The notes under the pieces were generated by a model that had not been told where the DNA came from, ran no database searches, and saw only the letters and a program-made list of their open reading frames with translations. Positions 9,448-18,760 of a stretch of DNA of 30,371 nucleotides are shown piece after piece (the first letter of the stretch is position 1; every line of letters begins with the position of its first letter). A program made the position numbers and the translations under genes. The stretch covers positions 1-30,371 of the forward strand of contig JABHUV010000384.1 of NCBI GenBank assembly GCA_018658605.1, read 5' to 3'. This stretch comes from Planctomycetaceae bacterium. Lineage in GTDB: Bacteria > Planctomycetota > Planctomycetia > Pirellulales > Pirellulaceae.

Positions 9448-10749
9448 TTAGGGCAATTCTACGCCGCTGCCATCGATGGCATTTGCAATTCCCATTTTAA
9501 TGAACGTCATAATTTGTGCCCGTAACGCGTCATTGGTTTTTAAGGAAACCGTAATGGTGTTATTTGTTTTCGTGACACTAATGTTTTCAACAAGTGTATT
9601 GGCCATCTTTAATGCCTCAATCATTTCTGGTTCGGCATTGGGGTTGGCTTCAAATTGTAGTACTTGATTTGGCAAGAGGCTTTTACCAAGCGAAGCAAAA
9701 AAATTAACCTGTGTAAATACGTCGATCGTCGTTTCTTCATCGGATGCCATAAGCTCGATGAAGATGGGAGTGTCAGAATCAGGGTTGATGGCAATCGCCG
9801 CTGAGCTAACTTTTTTCAGGAAAGCGACGACGGGTGCAATCTGAGGTGTCTCGGCGAAAAGTTCGTCGAATGCCCAGGCTGGGACGGAGTCAAAAGCCGA
9901 CTTTGTTTCGGTCGCAATAGCAAGTAGATTATCACCGCTTAGAGAAGAGACGAGCTCAGCTAGTGCATTATCACCGCCTTTGCCAGCGACCATTTGCAAG
10001 AGCTCAGATTTTGATCCCAACATGATCGTTGAATTATCCTTGATGTGAACGGCAAACTCTTCGTTAAAGCTGCTTTGCCAGATGTCTATGCCGTCTACCG
10101 TTGTCACTTCAAATCCACCATCTTTTAGCTTGGCGGCGAGTGCTTCCGTATTTGCGCCTTGGAGCAGTGTAATAACAGCTCCATACTTCACGCTTGGCGG
10201 TTTCTTCTCATCGGCAGCGTCGACCACGGGCTCAACGGTGGTTTCCGGATCAGGTTGATTTTCATCTGCCGGTGCGGCTTCGATGGGCTCAAATGCGTTC
10301 CCTTCCCGCTCATAAATAGTAGGTTCGTCAATTTGTTCCGGAATGGGAATGCTACCAAGCACCAACACTCGATCGATTTGAGTAATAGCAATTCCCGTTT
10401 GGGCTTGTAATTGGCCTAGTGGATTTTGATTGCTAGGGGCGTTTGATACCAAAGCTTCGATGATTGGAGCGACGAGTTTAGCTGTCAGGAGTTTTGTAGG
10501 TCTCGCCAACACAGCGATCTGGAATTTATTCAGGATAACCGAAGTATCTACTGAGTTACTGCCATGGATGTTCGTTACGGGCGTTGTATCTGAAGTGGCT
10601 GTTACACGGTCCGTAGCTTCCGCAGCGGTCGTATCGACCACAATTGGCGGTAGTGGCGGCGGCGTTTCTTCTTCGGAATCACAACCGGTGATGAAGAGTG
10701 CTGCTACAAGTAGTGGTAAAACATGGTGATAGCGGTAGATGTTGTGCAT
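9448..10749 (-). CDS. Putative lipoprotein of unknown function
   Basis: This 433-residue protein carries a lipoprotein signal: hydrophobic LPLLVAALFI followed by the lipobox ITGC with Cys23, so it is probably lipid-anchored. A low-complexity linker rich in Glu, Pro and Thr covers about 24-65. The rest looks like a soluble alpha/beta domain (from about 70), broken by a second acidic Pro/Glu stretch near 150-185. Fragments such as VLVLGSIP, GFEVTTVDGIDIW and NSTIMLGSKSELLQMV recall DUF3352-like repeats of large exported planctomycete and cyanobacterial proteins, but I would not assign a family on that. It lies 73 nt upstream of the PhoD-like start and about 90 nt downstream of the Gfo/Idh stop, all on the same strand. 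No function can be stated. Confidence 0.8.
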   Translation of the reverse strand: MHNIYRYHHVLPLLVAALFITGCDSEEETPPPLPPIVVDTTAAEATDRVTATSDTTPVTNIHGSNSVDTSVILNKFQIAVLARPTKLLTAKLVAPIIEALVSNAPSNQNPLGQLQAQTGIAITQIDRVLVLGSIPIPEQIDEPTIYEREGNAFEPIEAAPADENQPDPETTVEPVVDAADEKKPPSVKYGAVITLLQGANTEALAAKLKDGGFEVTTVDGIDIWQSSFNEEFAVHIKDNSTIMLGSKSELLQMVAGKGGDNALAELVSSLSGDNLLAIATETKSAFDSVPAWAFDELFAETPQIAPVVAFLKKVSSAAIAINPDSDTPIFIELMASDEETTIDVFTQVNFFASLGKSLLPNQVLQFEANPNAEPEMIEALKMANTLVENISVTKTNNTITVSLKTNDALRAQIMTFIKMGIANAIDGSGVELP

Positions 10750-10838
10750 AGTAATAGGTGTTTGAAGAGAAGAGAGAACTTAAACCCTGTGAGTCGTAGT
10801 GTGCACGCCGTGCGGAAATTATTGTGGATTGAAATAAG

Positions 10839-12119
10839 TTAGATTTCAAATCCCGCCCGTTTTTTTCGGGAGATCATTTTGCTAGCTTCTTGGTCACCTA
10901 CAAAATCTTGTTTGTTGGGATTCCACGTCAACTTTCTTTTTAACAGCATGCCAATGTTTGCGAGGTGGCAAACACTGACGCTGCGATGATGCGTGAACAC
11001 GTCCGAAATCGGCAATTTCCGATTTTTTACACAATTGAAAAAGTTGACCATATGTGGTGTTACGGGGCCGCGATAGATTTTTTGGACCTTATCGGCAAGG
11101 ATTTCTTGCATCTGCTTATTGCTTTTAATTTGATCGACAATTTGCCCCGTGATTCCTCCACGATTCACACGGATTTTCCCTTTAGAGCCCGAGAGGATGA
11201 GTTCATTTTTTCCGCTTGTGAGATTAATAGTACTGCCATTTTTAAACGTCATTAGGGCATCAAAAGTGTGGGCAACGTTGTAGCAGTTCTCGCGATTATC
11301 GAACTCACCAGTTCCCTCGATTGTTGTTGGACCAGTGTCTTGCAGCCCAAGAGCCCACATGGCGATATCGGTGTGATGTACACCCCAGTCGGTTACTTGA
11401 CCTCCGGAGTATTCGAGCCACCAGCGGAATTGATAATGGGTTCGCTCGGTGATATACGGTGTGTTTGGAGCGGGTCCGAGCCACATGTTCCAATCGAGGT
11501 GTTCGGGGGATTTTGAGGGAGTGAACGGTCCGCCTTTTCGAGCAGTGCCGACAGAGGAAAGTGCGTTTAGATTGTCGCCAATCCAGCCGAGTTGGCAGAT
11601 GGCCACGGCATTCAAAAAATGTCCGCCATATTCACTTCGTTGTTGGGTACCAACTTGAAAAACCTTACCGGTTTCTTTAACAACTTTACCAACGAGGATG
11701 CCTTCTTCGATGGTCAGTGTAAGTGGTTTTTCACAATAAACATCTTTACCAGCCCGCATCGCTTCGATCGCAATTTTCACATGCCAATGATCGGGTGTTC
11801 CAATGGTGACAACATCGATATCATCTCGGTCAAGCAAGTCACGGTAGTTGCTATAGACCGCACAATTATTACCAGAGTTTTTAGAAAATGCAGCTGCTCG
11901 GTTTTTGTCGACATCACAGCAAGCAATGGGATTGCCGAGTTTGAGTGATTGCCTAGCGATGGCAGTACCGCGCCCGCCGACACCAATGTTGCCCACGTTA
12001 AGTTTGTCGTTTTTGGAGTTGTTTTCCTGAGCGAACAAATTGACATTGGTAAAGAAATAGGGCGTTGTAGCAAGGGCACCACTGGTGGCCAAAAATTGTC
12101 GACGGGTTTTGTTGTTCAT
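10839..12119 (-). CDS. Exported Gfo/Idh/MocA-family oxidoreductase
   Basis: This 426-residue protein starts with a twin-arginine signal, NNKTRRQFLATSG (R6-R7), and a short hydrophobic stretch, consistent with Tat export of a cofactor-loaded enzyme. The Rossmann domain begins at about 41 with the dinucleotide loop NIGVGGRGTA (44-53). IGTPDHWH and the family hallmark EKP (130-132) follow. The C-terminal domain has the substrate-side motif TDWGVHHTDIAMWALG (243-258). Family members use NAD(P)(H) to oxidise or reduce sugars and cyclitols, or, in some branches, to open glycosidic bonds by an oxidation-elimination route. Planctomycetes encode many exported members whose substrates are unknown. It sits 23 nt downstream of the SUMF1-domain gene and is probably co-transcribed with it. 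Confidence 0.9.
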   Translation of the reverse strand: MNNKTRRQFLATSGALATTPYFFTNVNLFAQENNSKNDKLNVGNIGVGGRGTAIARQSLKLGNPIACCDVDKNRAAAFSKNSGNNCAVYSNYRDLLDRDDIDVVTIGTPDHWHVKIAIEAMRAGKDVYCEKPLTLTIEEGILVGKVVKETGKVFQVGTQQRSEYGGHFLNAVAICQLGWIGDNLNALSSVGTARKGGPFTPSKSPEHLDWNMWLGPAPNTPYITERTHYQFRWWLEYSGGQVTDWGVHHTDIAMWALGLQDTGPTTIEGTGEFDNRENCYNVAHTFDALMTFKNGSTINLTSGKNELILSGSKGKIRVNRGGITGQIVDQIKSNKQMQEILADKVQKIYRGPVTPHMVNFFNCVKNRKLPISDVFTHHRSVSVCHLANIGMLLKRKLTWNPNKQDFVGDQEASKMISRKKRAGFEI

Positions 12120-12142
12120 GGGGATGTTTCCAATGGCGAAAT

Positions 12143-12967
12143 CTATTTTTCAGCAGTCAATACACAGCGTAGCCCCAGCGCATCGTCTTTATGGTCAGCG
12201 GGTACGATAAAACGAAAGCTGCTAGTCAACTTCAGTGGCTTATCTTTCCAACTCCCACCGCGGGCGATGCGAGTTTTACTCTTAGCGGCGATCCATGCAG
12301 AGCCATCTGAGGGTGCTTGATTGTAGTCATTGTGGCCGGTGTCTAAACACCATTCCCATAAATACCCGTGGATGTCATAGAGCCCCCAGGGATTCGCTTT
12401 TTTTGCACCGACTGGGGGATCGTTTCCGGCCGCATTCCCTGTATGCCAGCCGTAGTCATTTAGTTTGTCCACAGAATCACCAAAGCTGTAAATGGTTTCC
12501 GTTCCCGCTCGGGCGAAATATTCCCATTCGGCTTCCGACGGTAAACGAATAACTTGGTTTCCCTTGATCAGCTTTGCCTGTTTCATTAATAGAGTCGTTT
12601 TGCGACAAAAATCTTGTGCCTCAGCAAAGGAGAGCATTTCAACGGAGTTTCGGGGTCCCTTCCATTTGGAAGGGTTACTGCCCATAACGGCTTCCCATAG
12701 GTTTTGTGGAATTTCGTAGCGAGCTACGGAAAAATTATATGCGATGGCTACGCTGTGTTGGGGTTGTTCAAGCGAGGCTGCAGTTTTGCCGCCACCCATT
12801 TGGAAGGTCTTGCTAAAGTGCTTGGTGCCGGGTCCAAGCGCGATGAATTCGCTGTGAAAAACCGTCAACAATTCTAATTGGCTTTTCGTCGGTTGTTGTG
12901 CCTGAATGGTTGCCGATGATAGTGCGCTGATCACTGTTGCAATCGTCAGAACGAGGATTCTAGTCAC
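12143..12967 (-). CDS. SUMF1/formylglycine-generating-enzyme-fold protein lacking catalytic cysteines
   Basis: This 274-residue protein has a GTG start at 12967 that overlaps the floA stop (GTGA). A signal peptide occupies about 1-23 (ending TIQAQ). The FGE-sulfatase fold is shown by [49 protein letters not shown] (141-155), [16 protein letters not shown] (192-207), RIARGGSW (233-240) and a closing LGLRCVL. Authentic formylglycine-generating enzymes carry a Cys pair just after GGSW that oxidises sulfatase cysteine. Here the segment reads [13 protein letters not shown] with no Cys, so oxidase activity is unlikely. Such domains often serve as ligand-binding or scaffold modules in exported proteins. 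The overlap with floA suggests a joint envelope role, which is inference. Confidence 0.88.
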   Translation of the reverse strand: MTRILVLTIATVISALSSATIQAQQPTKSQLELLTVFHSEFIALGPGTKHFSKTFQMGGGKTAASLEQPQHSVAIAYNFSVARYEIPQNLWEAVMGSNPSKWKGPRNSVEMLSFAEAQDFCRKTTLLMKQAKLIKGNQVIRLPSEAEWEYFARAGTETIYSFGDSVDKLNDYGWHTGNAAGNDPPVGAKKANPWGLYDIHGYLWEWCLDTGHNDYNQAPSDGSAWIAAKSKTRIARGGSWKDKPLKLTSSFRFIVPADHKDDALGLRCVLTAEK

Positions 12968-13974
12968 GATGGAGATCCTTCAGCGAACCCAATTTTACCG
13001 GATTGAAATGCGGTGGCCATTGCCAGCGGCACTTGGGCTTCCGCGAGTACTAACTTGGCTCGATTGGCGACGACAGCAGCCTTCATTTCTTGTTCAACGG
13101 CGATAGCCTCTGCTCGACGCTGTTCAGCTTGAGCACGAGCGACCCGCGTGTCGGCCTCTGCTTGATCTGCTTGTAATCGTGATCCGATATTTTCGCCGAC
13201 ATCGACATCGGCAATATCAATGGAGACAATTTCAAAAGCGGTTTGGGAATCTAATCCTCGGTCGAGTACTGCCTTGGTGATCATGTCTGGATTTTCAAGT
13301 ACAGCGGCATGCCCATCGGCGGATCCGATTGAGGAAATGATACTTTCACCGACGCGTGCAATAATTGTTTCTTCGGTTGCTCCACCAATCAATTGTGCGA
13401 GATTGGTCCGCACGGTAACTTGAGCTCTTACTTTTAGCTCGACACCATTCCGAGCGACCGCACTTAAAAAGGTTTTTCCACTACGTTCTGGGTCTGGGCA
13501 ATGAATGACTTTGGGCTCGACACTGGTACGAACAGCGTCCACGACATCGCGTCCAGCAAGATCGATAGCTGCGGCTTGATCAAATTCGAGGTCGATGCCA
13601 GCACTATTGGCAGCAACTAACGATTCCACTACTCGTAGTACATTGCCGCCGGCTAAGTAATGTGCTTCCAGTCGCTTAGTGGTGACAATTCGACCGTCGA
13701 GGATGGTATCGCCGCGAGCGTTTGCTTCGGTCGGCAACCTAGCTTGGACTGCTTGGATTTTAGCCCTCATCATGGCCTTTTGATTTACTTGTCGGAACCC
13801 CATGGTGACTAACTCAAGTAATCCGATTTGTGCTCCACAATTAAAGCCCTCGAACCACATCGCGCCATATTTCAATGCGATGATAAGTATGGACAAGCCA
13901 ATGATGCCTCCGAACCCAAAGATAACGGTCCAAAAGACTCCAACAGCATCCGCTAACACAATAATATGTTCCAT
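12964..13974 (-). CDS. floA: Flotillin-like membrane scaffold protein FloA
   Basis: This 336-residue protein matches FloA (YqfA/UPF0365). I place the start at the ATG at 13974, not the upstream frame opening at 14031, because a strong ribosome site (AGGAGG, 7 nt away) precedes it. An N-terminal hydrophobic segment (about 10-35) anchors it. The PHB/SPFH-type region carries the diagnostic [16 protein letters not shown] (185-200), [16 protein letters not shown] (235-250) and a Glu/Ala-rich coiled tail (about 260-310) with DQAEAD and [15 protein letters not shown]. FloA assembles into foci in membrane microdomains and helps organise envelope proteins. In many bacteria it follows an NfeD gene; none is visible here. 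Its stop overlaps the SUMF1-domain start, so the two should be translationally coupled. Confidence 0.95.
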   Translation of the reverse strand: MEHIIVLADAVGVFWTVIFGFGGIIGLSILIIALKYGAMWFEGFNCGAQIGLLELVTMGFRQVNQKAMMRAKIQAVQARLPTEANARGDTILDGRIVTTKRLEAHYLAGGNVLRVVESLVAANSAGIDLEFDQAAAIDLAGRDVVDAVRTSVEPKVIHCPDPERSGKTFLSAVARNGVELKVRAQVTVRTNLAQLIGGATEETIIARVGESIISSIGSADGHAAVLENPDMITKAVLDRGLDSQTAFEIVSIDIADVDVGENIGSRLQADQAEADTRVARAQAEQRRAEAIAVEQEMKAAVVANRAKLVLAEAQVPLAMATAFQSGKIGFAEGSPS

Positions 13975-13980
13975 GGTCAA

Positions 13981-13986
13981 ACCTCC
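13981..13986 (-). promoter_or_regulatory. Strong Shine-Dalgarno of floA
   Basis: On the minus strand AGGAGG lies 7 nt upstream of the ATG at 13974 (plus strand CCTCCT). It is the best anti-SD match that I noticed in the window, where most genes have weak sites. It decides the floA start in favour of 13974 over the in-frame codon at 14031. Confidence 0.8.
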
Positions 13987-14084
13987 TAAAAAATATCTAC
14001 TCCTAGATGATACTCTATAATGAACAACCATGTGTACGGTTAAATTGTCAAATGATCGCAGCTTTTTCAGTTTTGAGGTTATAA

Positions 14085-15116
14085 ATGCCGAAGGTATCCA
14101 ATACGATTTGTCGCTGGAGTTTGTTGATTACAGCGAGTCTATTATTTGTCATTGGTTGTAGCGAGGTCCGTGATTCCAAAGAGGCAGGGCAGGCCAATAC
14201 GGATCAGATGCTTGCCATCGATGGTAAGTCGCTTACGAAAGTGACATTGCAGTTAAATTGGTTTCCGGAAGCGGAGCATGGTGGTTATTATGCCGCGTTG
14301 GTACACGGATTTTTTGCTGCCGAAGGATTAGATGTAGAAATCATCCCCGGTGGGCCGGGAAGTCCTGTGATCCAAAAATTGGTTGCAAATCAAACAATGT
14401 TCGTGGTCGGTAACGCAGACCAAGTACTTACTGGAAGAAATCAAGAAGCGGAAGTCACGGCACTGTTTGCCCCAATCCAGATGAGTCCGCGGTGTATTAT
14501 GGTTCATGCGTCTTCCGGCATCGAGCGGTTGGATGAACTGCAAAATATGACGGTGGCCTTGAGTGCGGGTCGAGCATTTGCTTTGTACATGCAAAAAAAA
14601 TTATCGCTGGAGGGTGTCCGAGTGGTCGGTTATCCAGGCAGCATGTCAGTCTTTTTGAATGACAAGAATTTTGCCCAGCAAGGGTACGTGTTCAGCGAAC
14701 CATTCATTGCTAAGCAGCAAGGCGGTGACCCGCGCGTATTGATGGTTTCTGAATTAGGGTTTAATCCCTACGCGAGCTTGCTAATAACCCGTAGCGATAC
14801 AGTTGATGCTAAGCCTGAATTGATAGCAGCGATGGTTCGTGCCAGCAAGCAAGGATGGCAAACGTATTTAGAGTCTCCCGAGAAAACAAATGCGGCGATT
14901 CATCAACAAAATGAAGAGATGGGGCTAGAGATTTTAAACTATGGCGCTACCGTGCTTAAAGACTTGTGCTTGCCGGCTGCAATGCCTGCTACACAGTTAG
15001 GTAACATGACACAGCAGCGTTGGACGCAACTGCGAGATCAATTAGCAGAAATCGATCTCGTTGATGAAAATTTGGATGTTAGCAAAGCGTTTACAATAGC
15101 AACTGGCCACGAATAG
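14085..15116 (+). CDS. ABC transporter substrate-binding lipoprotein, NMT1/THI5 type
   Basis: This 343-residue protein has a lipoprotein signal, SLLFVIGC with Cys25, so it is probably membrane-anchored. The mature part begins with [17 protein letters not shown] (55-71) and [16 protein letters not shown], the opening of the NMT1/THI5-like family. These proteins deliver pyrimidine precursors of thiamine, nitrate/sulfonates or related small molecules to ABC importers. The LNWFP opening is closest to hydroxymethylpyrimidine-type binders (ThiY), but I saw no TPP-riboswitch consensus upstream, so the ligand stays open. GAGG six nt before the ATG is a fair SD. A TATAAT at 14016-14021 could be a -10 but has no clear -35. 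The likely permease and ATPase lie on the opposite strand beyond the MscS gene. Convergent with MscS, with 5 nt between stops. Confidence 0.88.
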   Translation: MPKVSNTICRWSLLITASLLFVIGCSEVRDSKEAGQANTDQMLAIDGKSLTKVTLQLNWFPEAEHGGYYAALVHGFFAAEGLDVEIIPGGPGSPVIQKLVANQTMFVVGNADQVLTGRNQEAEVTALFAPIQMSPRCIMVHASSGIERLDELQNMTVALSAGRAFALYMQKKLSLEGVRVVGYPGSMSVFLNDKNFAQQGYVFSEPFIAKQQGGDPRVLMVSELGFNPYASLLITRSDTVDAKPELIAAMVRASKQGWQTYLESPEKTNAAIHQQNEEMGLEILNYGATVLKDLCLPAAMPATQLGNMTQQRWTQLRDQLAEIDLVDENLDVSKAFTIATGHE

Positions 15117-15121
15117 GAAAG

Positions 15122-16606
15122 CTACTCGCCACCCATTTCCGCTGCCCCTGACTTCGCAGAGACCGCCTCGACTGGCGGATAATCTTCTCTGGACATGTGT
15201 GGTCCGGCCACAGAACTAGCGGCACCTTGTCCATGCGAGTGGGGGTCATTGTAGCGCAAGGATGTATAGTCGACATTGTTGTCTTCTTGGAACATGTGTA
15301 ATGTTTGAGTTGGAAATGCAAACTGGACACCAAGTTTTTCGGCAAGCTTCATCACATCAATAAGCAAACGATGGCGTTCACGTAGTTCTGTCGGCCAATC
15401 GCTGCATTCAAAAAACATATACAACAAAATATCCACGCTACTCGCGCCGAAGCTGTTTAAATACACCTGAAAATAATCTTTACGTGTGTAGGGATGCCGG
15501 CGAATAATTTCTCGAATTCCTTCACAAAACGCATCTATTTGCTCGGGAGTTGTATCATATTGGACGCCAATGGAAGTGTTAAAGCGGCGGAATTGACGAC
15601 GACCCATGTTGTCTACAACTGATGTCGTCAGGCGGCTATTTGGCAAGGTAATCAGCGAGTTATAAAAAGTTCGCACTCGAGTACTTCGCATACCAACGTT
15701 CTCAACCGTACCTTCAACTCCATCAGAAACAATCCAGTCGCCAATTTCAAATGGGCGATCGGCTAGGACGGTAAGCGAACCAAACAGGTTGCTAAGTGTG
15801 TCCTGAGATGCAAACGCAAGGGCCGCACCCCCAAGTCCTAGGCCACCAACGATGGCGGTTACTTCGAGGTCAAAGACGTCTGCGAAAAAGACGACACCCG
15901 TACAGACGGCGAAGGTCTTTAAACATTTTTGGATAAGCGGAACGAGCAAATCGTCAAATTTTGTTTTTGTGCCAAGTGCTTGGCGAGCAATAAATCCAGC
16001 GACCCAATCAATAATACGAAAGGTTGTCCAGACAGCGGCAAAGACCGTAAATAGTTTTAATCCAACGGCGAGCACTTTCATGAGCCCTAATGGGAAGCCA
16101 ATGATCCAGGAACCGTAGTACCATGTCGCCGCTTGTGCCAGTAAACCAATTGGCTTCCAAACTTTTCGTTCTGCGAGCTTATCGGATTCAGTATCTCCCA
16201 GCCGACTGTCTTTTCGGGCGAACCGTACTATGGTGCTCAATAGGAACCGAATCGCCACATCAACAAACAAACCTAAAAACACTAACACAAAGCAACTGAT
16301 CCACTGGTAGTCCGCCAACACAAACCGAGTTGTTAGCAAGGACTTGGGCATCATTTCACGAAATGTTTGTTCGAAGCTCTGGTACTTTTCCAATTCGTTT
16401 TCGAAGGCATTTGTTTTCTTCTTGCCTTCCTTAATCTCTGCTTCTATTTCCCTGCTGTCGTCCCCATCTGTATCGCCATTGGCGCTTTCGTTGCTAGTGG
16501 GTGGCCCTAACCCAGGAATAAGTTGAGCTTGAACGGTCGTTGCACAACCACAGACTAGCAAGAAGAAAAATAGATATCGTAAAGAGTGTAGGGGCATCCG
16601 GCGCAT
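15122..16606 (-). CDS. MscS-family mechanosensitive ion channel
   Basis: This 494-residue protein starts with a signal peptide (hydrophobic YLFFFLLVCGCATT, cleavage likely after VQA). A charged helical stretch at about 50-80 (EIEAEIKEGKKK) precedes several membrane segments (about 100-125, 150-175 and 215-235). The conserved MscS pore helix and beta domain lie at about 240-345: AIVGGLGLGGAALAFASQ, DTLSNLFGSLTVLADRPF, EIGDWIV, VEGTVENVGMRSTRVRT and ITLPNS. The C-terminal alpha/beta region runs to about 450. MscS channels release osmolytes on hypo-osmotic shock. At 494 residues, with an exported N-terminal extension, it is larger than the E. coli MscS type (286). Whether the position between the binding protein and the permease of an ABC importer is meaningful is unclear. 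Confidence 0.93.
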   Translation of the reverse strand: MRRMPLHSLRYLFFFLLVCGCATTVQAQLIPGLGPPTSNESANGDTDGDDSREIEAEIKEGKKKTNAFENELEKYQSFEQTFREMMPKSLLTTRFVLADYQWISCFVLVFLGLFVDVAIRFLLSTIVRFARKDSRLGDTESDKLAERKVWKPIGLLAQAATWYYGSWIIGFPLGLMKVLAVGLKLFTVFAAVWTTFRIIDWVAGFIARQALGTKTKFDDLLVPLIQKCLKTFAVCTGVVFFADVFDLEVTAIVGGLGLGGAALAFASQDTLSNLFGSLTVLADRPFEIGDWIVSDGVEGTVENVGMRSTRVRTFYNSLITLPNSRLTTSVVDNMGRRQFRRFNTSIGVQYDTTPEQIDAFCEGIREIIRRHPYTRKDYFQVYLNSFGASSVDILLYMFFECSDWPTELRERHRLLIDVMKLAEKLGVQFAFPTQTLHMFQEDNNVDYTSLRYNDPHSHGQGAASSVAGPHMSREDYPPVEAVSAKSGAAEMGGE

Positions 16607-16687
16607 TATATGTTCCGCTCTGCAAATAAAAGGTTATCTTTAACGCTGCGAAGTATATCACTGCGACGGGAATTAAATACAGACTGA

Positions 16688-17470
16688 TTATTGCTCGAGT
16701 TGAAAAGTCCAGCGAGCGAGCAGCGAGCGGCTGATTACAGTAACAGCGGTGACCATTGTCACCCCGAGCAGCGAAGATAGAAAAATCGATGCAAATAAGA
16801 TTTCAGTTTGAAAGTTTTGGCTGCTCATAAAGATGAAATACCCTAGCCCCTGTTCATCGATTCCATGACCCGCCATGTATTCGCCAATGACGGCGCCAAC
16901 AATCGTCAACCCACTGGAAATTTTTGCGCCAGTGATTAAATAGGGGATTGCATTGGGTAATCGTACTTTGAAAAGAACTTGATGTGGTGCGGCTCTATAC
17001 AAGGTCATCAAATCTAACAGACCTGTATCAACACTGCGGAGTCCCGTCGTTACGTTTGTCACGATGGGAAAAAGGCTAATCACGGTGACGATAACAACAA
17101 TACTGGCCATGCCGCCCCCAAACCAAATAATGATCAACGGTGCGATGGCGACGATAGGGACTGTCTGCAAAAAAATCATATATGGGTATACGCCACGGCG
17201 AGCAATTTTAGAAATGGAGAATAACAAGCCGAATGTCGTTCCAATCGCCAAAGCCAAGGCAAATCCCGCCAGGGCTGCTTGTGCGGTTATCAGCGTTGCG
17301 CTCAATAAATCGTCCATTCGCTGGATACTGATGGTTATGATTTCCCAAGGACTAGGCAGTAGAATCCGAGGGATCTTCCATATCCAGTCAGCGGTTTGCC
17401 AAAGGGTTAAGATCAGCAGCAGAAATGTAATTGGGTAGATAGCTACCGAAATCGAGGGTTTTGTTTTCAT
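16688..17470 (-). CDS. ABC transporter permease, ThiX/SsuC/TauC type
   Basis: This 260-residue integral membrane protein has about six hydrophobic segments, fitting the BPD_transp_1 fold. The cytoplasmic coupling (EAA) loop reads YRAAPHQVLFKVRLPNA (158-174), although the usual Gly after the first Ala pair is absent. LQTVPIVAIAPLIIIWFG (101-118) is the typical preceding stretch of nitrate/taurine/thiamine-precursor permeases. Its start overlaps the ATPase stop by 4 nt (ATGA), so the two subunits are translationally coupled. The obvious partner binding protein is the NMT1/THI5-type lipoprotein at 14085-15116, which is encoded divergently and must be expressed separately. The substrate is not determinable from the permease. 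Confidence 0.92.
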   Translation of the reverse strand: MKTKPSISVAIYPITFLLLILTLWQTADWIWKIPRILLPSPWEIITISIQRMDDLLSATLITAQAALAGFALALAIGTTFGLLFSISKIARRGVYPYMIFLQTVPIVAIAPLIIIWFGGGMASIVVIVTVISLFPIVTNVTTGLRSVDTGLLDLMTLYRAAPHQVLFKVRLPNAIPYLITGAKISSGLTIVGAVIGEYMAGHGIDEQGLGYFIFMSSQNFQTEILFASIFLSSLLGVTMVTAVTVISRSLLARWTFQLEQ

Positions 17471-18219
17471 AAACCCTCCTGCAGGATATTCGTCACTGCG
17501 GCCGTCTTTTCAATAAACGCAGGTGTATTGCGGATGGCTGGGACTCGATCAGCGGGTAAATTAACGGCAACATCACCGCACACGGCCCCGTTGGCGTTGA
17601 GTACTAACACTCGTTGACTTAAATAAACCGCCTCGTCGACATTATGGGTTACAAACAAAACGGTCATTTGATGGGTTTGCCAGATGTGCATTAGTTCTTG
17701 ATTCAGTTGTTGGCGCAGTATTTCATCGAGTGCAGCAAATGGTTCATCGAGCAGCAATACGCAGGGATTCATTATCAAGGCACGAGCAATGGAGACGCGC
17801 ATCCGCATCCCGCCCGATAGTTCCCGAGGGTATTTGTTGATATCGGTAGCCTCAAGCCCGACTAACTGCGCAACCTGTAGCACACGATCAAAGCGGTTTT
17901 CCATAGATTGTTCTTCGAGTTCAAGTGGTAATTGAATATTGCCCGCAGCGCTGCGCCAAGGAAGTAGCGTAGGATCTTGAAACACAAAAGCTGGTTGTTC
18001 GCCTTCCAGCTGGACCATTCCCTTGGTTGGGTTGGTTAGTCCAGCAACGCAGCGCAACAATGTAGATTTACCACAACCAGATGGCCCGACAATGGAGACC
18101 CATTGACCCGCGGGGATGTTACATGAAACAGAGTTCAATACTGTAGTGCCACCGTACTGCATATTCAGATTATCAATAGTGATGGCAGGTTTCAGTGACA
18201 TAGAAATAGGGGTAGTCAT
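17467..18219 (-). CDS. ABC transporter ATP-binding protein, ThiZ/SsuB/TauB type
   Basis: This 250-residue ATPase has every expected motif: Walker A GPSGCGKST (45-53), Q-loop Gln81 in FVFQDPTLLPW, signature LSGGM (134-138), Walker B LLLDEP (155-160), D-loop ALD and switch His192 in FVTHNVDEA. The FQDPTLLPW wording and short length fit the nitrate/sulfonate/taurine/thiamine-precursor importer subfamily. It precedes the permease with a 4-nt overlap. The start at 18219 is the first ATG; the in-frame ATG at 18201 (MSLKPAI) is an alternative, and neither has a good Shine-Dalgarno. Together with the permease and probably the lipoprotein at 14085 it makes a complete importer. Confidence 0.94.
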   Translation of the reverse strand: MTTPISMSLKPAITIDNLNMQYGGTTVLNSVSCNIPAGQWVSIVGPSGCGKSTLLRCVAGLTNPTKGMVQLEGEQPAFVFQDPTLLPWRSAAGNIQLPLELEEQSMENRFDRVLQVAQLVGLEATDINKYPRELSGGMRMRVSIARALIMNPCVLLLDEPFAALDEILRQQLNQELMHIWQTHQMTVLFVTHNVDEAVYLSQRVLVLNANGAVCGDVAVNLPADRVPAIRNTPAFIEKTAAVTNILQEGL

Positions 18220-18231
18220 GGGTGTGGGGCT

Positions 18232-18261
18232 TTGCGGAAACGTTTATGAAACCACTATAAT
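18232..18261 (+). promoter_or_regulatory. Candidate sigma70-type promoter of the CbiX-like gene
   Basis: TTGCGG at 18232-18237, an 18-nt spacer and a perfect TATAAT at 18256-18261 would start transcription about 43 nt before the ATG at 18311. The -10 is embedded in the near-palindrome ACTATAATAGT (18254-18264). The call rests on consensus only. Confidence 0.4.
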
Positions 18262-18310
18262 AGTCACATCATAGATAAACTAGCTATGCTTTTGGCAACA
18301 TTCAACAATC

Positions 18311-18739
18311 ATGACATACCCTCTTCCACAGCGAATTGATATTCAAGGCGATTGGCCGTCGGATCTTGCCGTGGCTGATATAGGAATTATTATTGTCGAC
18401 CATGGTTCACGTCGAGAAGAAAGCAATCAATATGTAATTACAGTTGCTCGGAATTTTCAAGAATCCAAGGATTATAGAATTGTTGAACCGGCACATATGG
18501 AACTAGCTCAGCCTGATTTGGCCGCTGCCTATGCCAAGTGTGTTGGGCATGGTGCGAAATATATTATTGTGCAACCCTACTTTTTAGCACCTGGGCGCCA
18601 TTGGCACGAGCACATCCCGGAACTCGCTTCGGCAGCAGCAGCCAACCACCCACATACGAGCTGTGTGGTCACAGCACCGCTAGGAATCCATAGTGCCATG
18701 CTACAAATCATTGCCGACCGAATCGACCAATCGTTGTAG
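18311..18739 (+). CDS. Small CbiX/SirB-type sirohydrochlorin chelatase-like protein
   Basis: This 142-residue protein has the single-domain CbiX pattern: IIIVDHGSRREESN with His31 near the N-terminus, EPAHMELAQPDL (59-70), and IIVQPYFLAPGRHWHEHIPE (85-104) with a cluster of His97, His99 and His101. These chelatases insert Co(II) or Fe(II) into sirohydrochlorin for B12 or siroheme synthesis, with the N-terminal His and the HGS loop at the active site. No other tetrapyrrole gene lies in the window, so cobalt versus iron (or nickel) cannot be decided. The length fits the short CbiX type that would form a two-domain site as a dimer. It has its own likely promoter and converges on metG with a 21-nt gap. 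Confidence 0.85.
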   Translation: MTYPLPQRIDIQGDWPSDLAVADIGIIIVDHGSRREESNQYVITVARNFQESKDYRIVEPAHMELAQPDLAAAYAKCVGHGAKYIIVQPYFLAPGRHWHEHIPELASAAAANHPHTSCVVTAPLGIHSAMLQIIADRIDQSL

Positions 18740-18760
18740 CAATAGAGAACCAGCCAGTTG

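Noticed and set aside
12143..12967. Active formylglycine-generating enzyme for sulfatases
   Set aside because: The catalytic Cys pair after GGSW is absent, and no sulfatase gene is in the window.
13975..14084. floA promoter using TTGACA at 14051-14046 (minus strand)
   Set aside because: The nearest -10-like TATAGA is about 26 nt away, outside the usual 16-19 nt spacing.
13990..14084. TPP riboswitch before the THI5-like binding protein
   Set aside because: The leader is too short and has no CUGAGA/ACCUGA-type consensus; the 91 nt between the ATPase and the CbiX-like gene also lack it.
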